NCBI RefSeq assembly: GCF_011386835.1
Contig: NC_088795.1
Location: 16,969,441 to 17,033,440, forward strand
Length of the DNA: 64,000 bases
From: Chrysemys picta bellii
Lineage: Eukaryota > Chordata > Testudines > Emydidae
Direction of reading: 5' to 3'
Part shown: piece after piece, positions 58,104 to 64,000 of the stretch
Layout of the letters: every line of letters begins with the position of its first letter
Position numbering within the stretch: position 1 is the stretch's first letter
Notes under the pieces: generated by a model
What the model was told of the DNA's origin: nothing
Database searches by the model: none
The model's input: the letters and a program-made list of their open reading frames with translations, nothing else
Program-made: the position numbers and the translations under genes

Positions 58104-58226
58104 TAGGGTGACCAGACAGCAAATGTGAAAAATCGGGACGGGGTGGGGGGGTAATAGGAACCTATATAAGAAAAAGACCCCAAAATCGGGACTGTCCCTA
58201 TAAAATCGGGACATCTGGTCACCCTA
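58104..58226. mobile_element. TA-flanked MITE (GGGTGACCAGA family), copy 2
   Basis: TA, GGGTGACCAGACAGC ... ACATCTGGTCACCC, TA. It is the inverted counterpart of 48702-48825, with about ten differences by eye. Confidence 0.88.
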
Positions 58227-59326
58227 ACTGAAGCAGAGGTAGGATGGTGACTGTTGTGTTTTACAAAAGTATGTGCTCATTGGGTCTAACCTACAGCCTT
58301 AAATGAAGTTTTGTCCATGTAAGGACTGTACATTCAGACTATATATGTTTTCCCTTTCCTCACAGCTTTTCCCCTTCTAGACCTTATGGCTAGATGAGGT
58401 TCTGGGGTTGCAAACTCTGCAGAAAAGGGAGCAGCAAAATGCACCAAATTAGGGGACACACTTTAGTGACAGAAAAGCAGCTGTGGTTAATTTTGACCCT
58501 TAGCCCTCAATTCTATGAGTACCCCTTCATATTGGTACCACAGTCCTGGGAAGCTAGAAAGGGAGATGAAGGAGCCAGAGAGCAGCCACTGGGTATTGCA
58601 TAATCCCCTTTCTGAATGTAAATCACCCCCAAGTTGCATGTGATCAGATCTGCAGCTCAGTTCTTCTTTATACAGCTACAAACAACCCCAGCTGAAGTTT
58701 TGGGCATCCAGCTCTGTAGAGTTTTGTAGCTATGGTGGATTGTGGAGTTCAGGGTGCTGTGCAGAGACCCGGCACCGCCCCCTGAATTCTCCTTGCCCTG
58801 CAAGTGGCTGGGGAGCTACATAGATCCTGAGATTTCCATATGTTTAGGGGACTGAACTCCTTGCCGTTTCCCAGAGATGGGAAATTTCCACTCTAGAGAT
58901 GATATTTTAATAGCAGAAATAATTGCAATTAAAAAAACAGCACAAGGTATGATATATAAACAGAGTTTTCTCCAAATAGAATGTCTTTCCCCAAAGCTTT
59001 CAGTGAGGCATCAGCAGCTCTTTAATTGTAGAAATTGATTAGACGCAACTAGAAATCTTTATTTACCCATTAGAAGAGTTTATTTCCTGTTCTGCTTCAT
59101 GGGGCTATCCTTTTCACATAGTCATAATGAGTATGGTGTGGACATAAGGGAATGAAAAATCACTGATAGAACGGATGGATGCTAACCTGAAGTGATGTTT
59201 CCATACCTTGCTTGTAAACTTTTAATTTTAGAAGTAAAAAAAATCCTTTTTTCTAGAGATTTTGTTGTTGTTGGCGTTTAATTTATTGTTTTCTGAGAAA
59301 CAGCTGACTCTTCCTTGCTCCTTCAG

Positions 59327-59457
59327 AATGAGGAGATGGCTCGCCAGCTGGTGGAGCTGGGATTCCGGGGAAGCGGTGAGGTCCTGAAAAGGGAAGAGTT
59401 TGAAGCAAGAAAAGCGGCTGCAGAGGCTTCAAGGCTCTCTGAAAGAACCCAGCAAAA
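59327..59457 (+). CDS. CFAP299: CFAP299 second coding exon
   Basis: 131 bp between a CTCCTTCAG acceptor and GTAAGT donor. It enters in phase 0 and ends with two bases of a lysine codon. The peptide runs [43 protein letters not shown]. This continues directly from exon 1 (LFYLE | [12 protein letters not shown]) as in known CFAP299 proteins. The segment is predicted helical and charged with no membrane segment, consistent with a soluble axoneme- or cytoplasm-associated protein whose biochemical role is not established. The remaining exons lie beyond base 64000. The frame is intact, so the gene looks functional. Confidence 0.95.
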
Positions 59458-62400
59458 GTAAGTGGATGCATTTAATAGAACATCCAAAGTGTGGGATGGG
59501 GAAAAGAGCCCTCTTGATAATTTTTTATGGTCTTTATAATGTGCAAGGTGGGGCAGGTCAGAGTTTATGATTTCTTAAACTTGTATGAAGATTAGGGCGT
59601 GGAAGAGCTGGAGTCAAGTTGCTGTAAGGCCGCACAGAACTTAGAGCTCCTAATTTTTAAAACATAAATAAAAAATATAGACATATAAGGGGAATCCAGC
59701 TATAAAATTGGTGAAACAAATGATTAATCAGTATCAATTTCCCTACTTGTATCCTGATTATATCCTGGACTAAAGCAGAGCTGACGTTAAATTAACTTGG
59801 AACGCCACGCTGATGTTAATTGTAACTTGTTTCTTGCAGAAAAATCACTTACCCCGGATTTTAAGGCTGGGACTTCTCAGAGGTCTCTAACTGAGTTAGG
59901 ATCCCAGGTTTTCCTGCATTTCAGTGGAATTTGGGAACCTAACTTCCTTAAGCGCTTTTGAAAATCCCTTTTCTCCTTTTATTTTGCAGCACCAGTACTT
60001 TCAGTTGGTGTTACTTCCAATAATAACAGGTCCTGCATTTGGGCAAGTGTAATGTCATAATTCTGCCTTCTAGATTATAAATCTTAGGTAGTCCATGATA
60101 GGTCTGTCCATCACCATGAAGTAAACTAACATAGTCAAAGTACAAGGACATATGAGGATAAAAGGCAAGACTAACAAATCTATATATATAGAGAGAGAGA
60201 CGGCAAGAGCTTGCTCTTTTATTAGAACATTGATTTTTCAAGTGTTATGGATAATTGATCTTTGGACATGCTATGCTTCCATCCGTGCACAAGGGGTTTA
60301 CACAGAAAGGTGCTTTGGAGAAGACAGTTACCACACTAGTGTGCACTAGGAAATAATAACAGCTGCCATTAAAGCTCATAAGAACAACGCACATGCACTC
60401 TCCATGTGCTAATGGAAGATCAGACTTAAAAACCGTGGTTTAGCTCTGTTAGTTAGGGGGATATAAACGTATCCTCAGGATATAGTCCATTTTACCTGGT
60501 AATGCAGATGTTTTTCACCAGATATTTAGATCTTGGAATTAATAAACTAGGACTCATAATTAATATGAAGAACTGCCAATTTTTATTGATCGCTTTCCCT
60601 CTAGGTGGATGCATAGTATAGTGCAAACTAAATATCTAAAAATCATGTTCCAACATTTCAAGGGTTATTTTTATAAAATCTGAGATCGTGTCTGTGGGCA
60701 GAACCTCCCTATTACCTTTCTTTCAAAATCCTGGTCAGGAATATGGATGGGAGCTGAAATGAACTTTGTTTTTGAGTGTAATCTCTAGTATTGTCTATTT
60801 CATGTAAAAGATTGAGGAAGTTTGAAAAGATGCCTTTTAAGAGCTGTTACTTCAGCAACAATTATAATACTCGATGCATCAATCTTTAATTTATTCTTTC
60901 TATTACAACCCTGGCAACAGATACATCCACACTTTAAGAATTGAATAGGGGAAACTTCTTTGGCTAGAGTATACCTATGGGACAGGGACATGATCACTGA
61001 GAGAGAAGATATGGTCTCAGGGAGCTGGTCTGGGGGAACGACCCATACTGCTGATTGTTTTTTAGGGCCCAAGACTGAGGTTCTGTGAGTAGGATAGGTT
61101 GCAACTCCTCTCCCTTCAGTAGTCATGGACAAGGACATCTCTGCCAGTCTCTCCCTGAGATCCAGCAGATGCAATTACGGGGAAATGTAGTTCCCTGAGC
61201 AGCTGTGACATGAGCTCTAGCCGGGGCGAAGCATGCTGGGGTTTAAGGGGACTACATAAATAGCAACAGAGGGTCCTGTGGCACCTTTGAGACTAACAGA
61301 AGTACTGGGACCATAAGCTTTCGTGGGTAAGAACCTAACTTCTTCAGATGCAAGTAAAGAAGTGAGGTTCTTACCCACGAAAGCTTATGCTCCCAGTACT
61401 TCTGTTAGTCTCAAAGGTGCCACAGGACCCTCTGTTGCTTTTTACAGATTCAGACTAACACGGCTACCCCTCTGATACTTGACTACATAAATAGCATCCT
61501 TCCAGCAGACAAGGGAGGGGCTGGTGGTACTAAGGCATCTCTGCAGGAAGTTATGGACAAGGAACCCACTCTTTTTCTTTATTTTTTTCTTATGAGATAG
61601 TATTTTTACTTTGTAAAGACTTTGAGATGGACCTCTTGGCAGAAGAGCCGATCTAGTCTCAAAAGACTGGAAAACAAAATCTCTAACAGGAGAAGTTTAG
61701 GCATGAATGTGGCTTTATTTTATATATATATTTTGCCCTGCCCCATCTGTTACTTAGAGTTGTGAAAGTGCATGCTGCTGTGTGGATACTTGGATACCTG
61801 ATCATCTCATGTACTTGGCCTTTTTCCTTTCTGTTTTGCCTCACTTTCTGTCCATTTGGACAATCTGTAATTCTTCATCTTAACCCCTTACTGACTTGTA
61901 TTTTACTTGCCTTAAGAAAACAAATGAAAGCAACGTCTCTCTCTGGAATTTAATCAAATCATGATGTAGTGTATAAGTTAACTGAAGTACCACTTATGCA
62001 TGATTATACAACACTGCCCTGTACACATAGATATTCATTAGAGATATCAGAAGTAAGATAAATTTGCATTAATTACTGCCAAATTAAAAATTCCGGTATT
62101 ACACTTGAATGGCTAATCTTACTGTAATAAAGAAATAACTGGACAACTTAAGTATACAGTATATAAAGAGAAAATGCTAGTGGATGATGAAAGTTTTGGC
62201 TTCTTCTTCTTCTTCTGGTATCAAATAGAATTCCCTAAGACATTTCCTACACGAATTACTTTCCTATAGGGTAAAGTAGTGCCTTTCTAAACCGTGTTAC
62301 AAGACATAATGTGAATAGCCAATTTTGTTATCAAAATGGTAGTTAAATAACTCAATAGTGTGATGTTTATTCTTGGTAACTTCACTACGTTACTGAAAGG

Positions 62401-64000
62401 AAAAAGTGGCATATGATAAATTTGTTGCTAGATCATTAGATCGTTTTTATAACTTCTGTGGGTTAAGAGCATCTGTGCTGCATACTTACATACTACTGCA
62501 CTCTGCTCAACCTGGTGGTGTTATACAATAGTTTCCTGGAAGTTTGTAATTATCCCAGTCATAGGATAACTTTTTTCAAATGAACCAAGTTCATCGTGTT
62601 GCACAAGGAGGATTTAATTCAGGGTCAATAGGGAGGTTTTAATGTTAGTGTAAAGACACATGCGCTATGCTGCACTACAAGCTTGGAGAACTCTCCAGCC
62701 TGTTAGGCACCAATGATCTTATTGTGCAACATGTGAAGTCAATAGCAACATTGCCATTGACTTCAGTAGATCCGGGATTGAACCCCAAATAAACGTCCTA
62801 TCTTTATTCAAATACTTCCTGAAATCTTGCTTATCTCCCAAACCATTCAATAGTAATCACCATGGAAAAATGTTCCACTTGGAGAGATTTATAAAAGTAA
62901 ATTTGAAACAAGAAATCTGTGATCCTACTTTGCTCTCCACTTCTCTCTTCTCCCCTCCACCTCATTGCATAATGTCTATCTTCCATCACCCTGATCTACC
63001 ATGGTCACTGCTGCCTTTATTGTTTGTTCAATCTAACTTCAGTTTGTAAGCCTCTCAGTGGGGACTTTTCTCAGGTTGGAGCTGGCTACGTTGCACTGCT
63101 CTGCTTGTGTAGAACAAATGGAAATCTAATAGTTCTGATCCTCCTCAAGCTTCCTCTACAAGAATCCCTGGGTGGTATGGAACCAGAGCAGTTCCTCTAC
63201 ATCACTTTTCTCTGCTCCCCAGTACCTAAGGTGTGACTGGGGCATTTTTATCTTCTTATGATTCCCCACTGCTGCTTGGGACAGTGGACTGCTGGGTCTA
63301 AATTAGAGCATTTTAGATTAGGCTTTTTAGAAAACAGTACTTCCTGCTAATTTTTCTTCTACTGCTTGACAAATATTGAGTACAACTGCATAAAACTCTC
63401 TGGCTACACAGAGTTATTTCCAGTGTTGTTTTGTATATGGAATTGTTCTCCTGAAAACCCTTAGTTTCATCAATAAATAAGTCTATCAACTACCTTGAAA
63501 ACTCTCCCTCACTGGGACAGTGAAGGAAAAGCAAAAACCCTACTATTTCTCCTAAAAGCACCAGCTTTGGTGAGGTATGACATCTGCATGGGCTTTAAGT
63601 TGGAGTGCACTATTTAAAAATATTTTTCTAATGAGTTCATCCAAAACCCCCACAACTTGATGTATCTAAACTGCATAAATAGCCCTAGCTCTTTCACTCA
63701 AGGAAACCCTCTTACCTTTGTACTAATAGCTAGCATGGAAATGGAAGCAAAGAAATGAGCTGAGAGAAAGCATTTCATGCTGTATTATGTGAATTACTGC
63801 TGGGTTTCTCACTTTAACTGTCAGTGGGGGTTAGGCACCCAATTTCTTTAGAGCCCTTTGAAATCCTCAGCCTACATGTTTCCCACTGGTGGCCTGACAG
63901 CTAGCGTTTTGCTTAGCCGTGTGGAAGGTGCGATATAGAGAGTTTGCATTAGATTCGGGAGTGCAGTGTGGGGAGTTTTAGATACTGGCTAGCCATGCCT
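59458..64000 (+). other. CFAP299: CFAP299 intron 2 (5' part)
   Basis: It begins with the GTAAGT donor and runs off the window. A palindromic TCTCAGAGGTCTCTAAC / TTTTGAAAAT repeat lies at about 59870-59975, a short TATATATA/GAGAGAGA run at about 60180-60200, a palindromic SINE at 61.3 kb and (TTC)n at about 62199-62216. The rest, including 61.5-64 kb, is AT-rich with no feature I can support. No further exon is evident. Confidence 0.85.
61265..61480. mobile_element. Palindromic SINE with perfect 15-bp TSD
   Basis: Tail-to-tail inverted SINE dimer. The left arm lacks the head (starts AACAGAGGGTCCTGTGGCAC) and turns back after CTTCTTCAGATGCAAG. The right arm (reverse) is complete and ends with the tRNA-like head, reading in reverse TATCAGAGGGGTAGCCGTG. 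GACTACATAAATAGC is duplicated exactly at 61250-61264 and 61481-61495, so both arms entered as one insertion. Confidence 0.95.

Larger units (their letters stand above)
49456..59326 (+). other. CFAP299: CFAP299 intron 1
   Basis: GTGGGC donor and CTCCTTCAG acceptor; 9,871 bp. The first 300 bases are a C-rich tract with CCCCCAGTGCAGC-type short repeats (about 49528-49735). It contains palindromic SINEs, hAT MITEs, a MIR, two CR1 insertions and a TA MITE. 50.4-51.1 kb is pyrimidine-rich, and 51.35-52.5 kb and 57.44-58.1 kb show nothing I can name. Confidence 0.9.

Overview
The window looks like nuclear DNA of a reptile, most likely a turtle. The basis is intron-exon structure with consensus splice sites, CR1 LINEs with Testudine-type 3' ends, SINEs carrying the AAGCTTTCGTGGG core, many short hAT-like and TA-flanked MITEs, and old MIR/L2-type repeats. 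There is no bacterial gene organisation, no CRISPR array and no intact tRNA or rRNA gene. Only about 700 bases are coding.

Two protein genes are present, both on the + strand, in the order known from human 4q21 (FGF5 then CFAP299, formerly C4orf22). FGF5 is represented by exon 2 (10041-10144) and terminal exon 3 (21876-22229), separated by an 11.7 kb intron. A 3' UTR of roughly 2 kb follows. Exon 1 was not found and is presumably upstream of base 1. CFAP299 begins in a GC-rich CpG promoter at about 49.15-49.55 kb (first coding exon 49336-49455, second 59327-59457) and continues past the end of the window. FGF5 is a secreted heparin-binding growth factor. CFAP299 is a cilium/flagellum-associated protein. 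They are neighbours by conserved synteny, not a functional unit.

Layout: 1-10 kb is FGF5 intron 1 with a degraded CR1, hAT MITEs with perfect 8-bp target duplications and a 5'-truncated SINE. 10.1-21.9 kb is FGF5 intron 2, with a minus-strand CR1 that carries an internal 484-bp-offset duplication and a repeat-poor AT-rich stretch near 14.4-15.5 kb. 22.2-24.3 kb is the FGF5 3' UTR. 24.3-49.1 kb is intergenic. 49.1-64 kb is CFAP299 intron 1 and part of intron 2, with three fold-back SINEs, several hAT MITEs and a young CR1 nested in one of the SINEs.

I found no new protein system. The most interesting structure is a complex rearrangement at 42.2-45.55 kb. A single hAT element, recognisable by one 8-bp target duplication at its two ends, has been split by a roughly 700-bp inversion. 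The inversion is bounded by a 10-bp inverted duplication on one side. On the other side there is a 112-bp inverted duplication plus a copy of a ~330-bp sequence from about 2 kb away. A CR1 later inserted into that copy. Other notable points are an RFX X-box-like site 20 bp upstream of the CFAP299 start codon, and three SINE insertions that are tail-to-tail palindromes flanked by target duplications.
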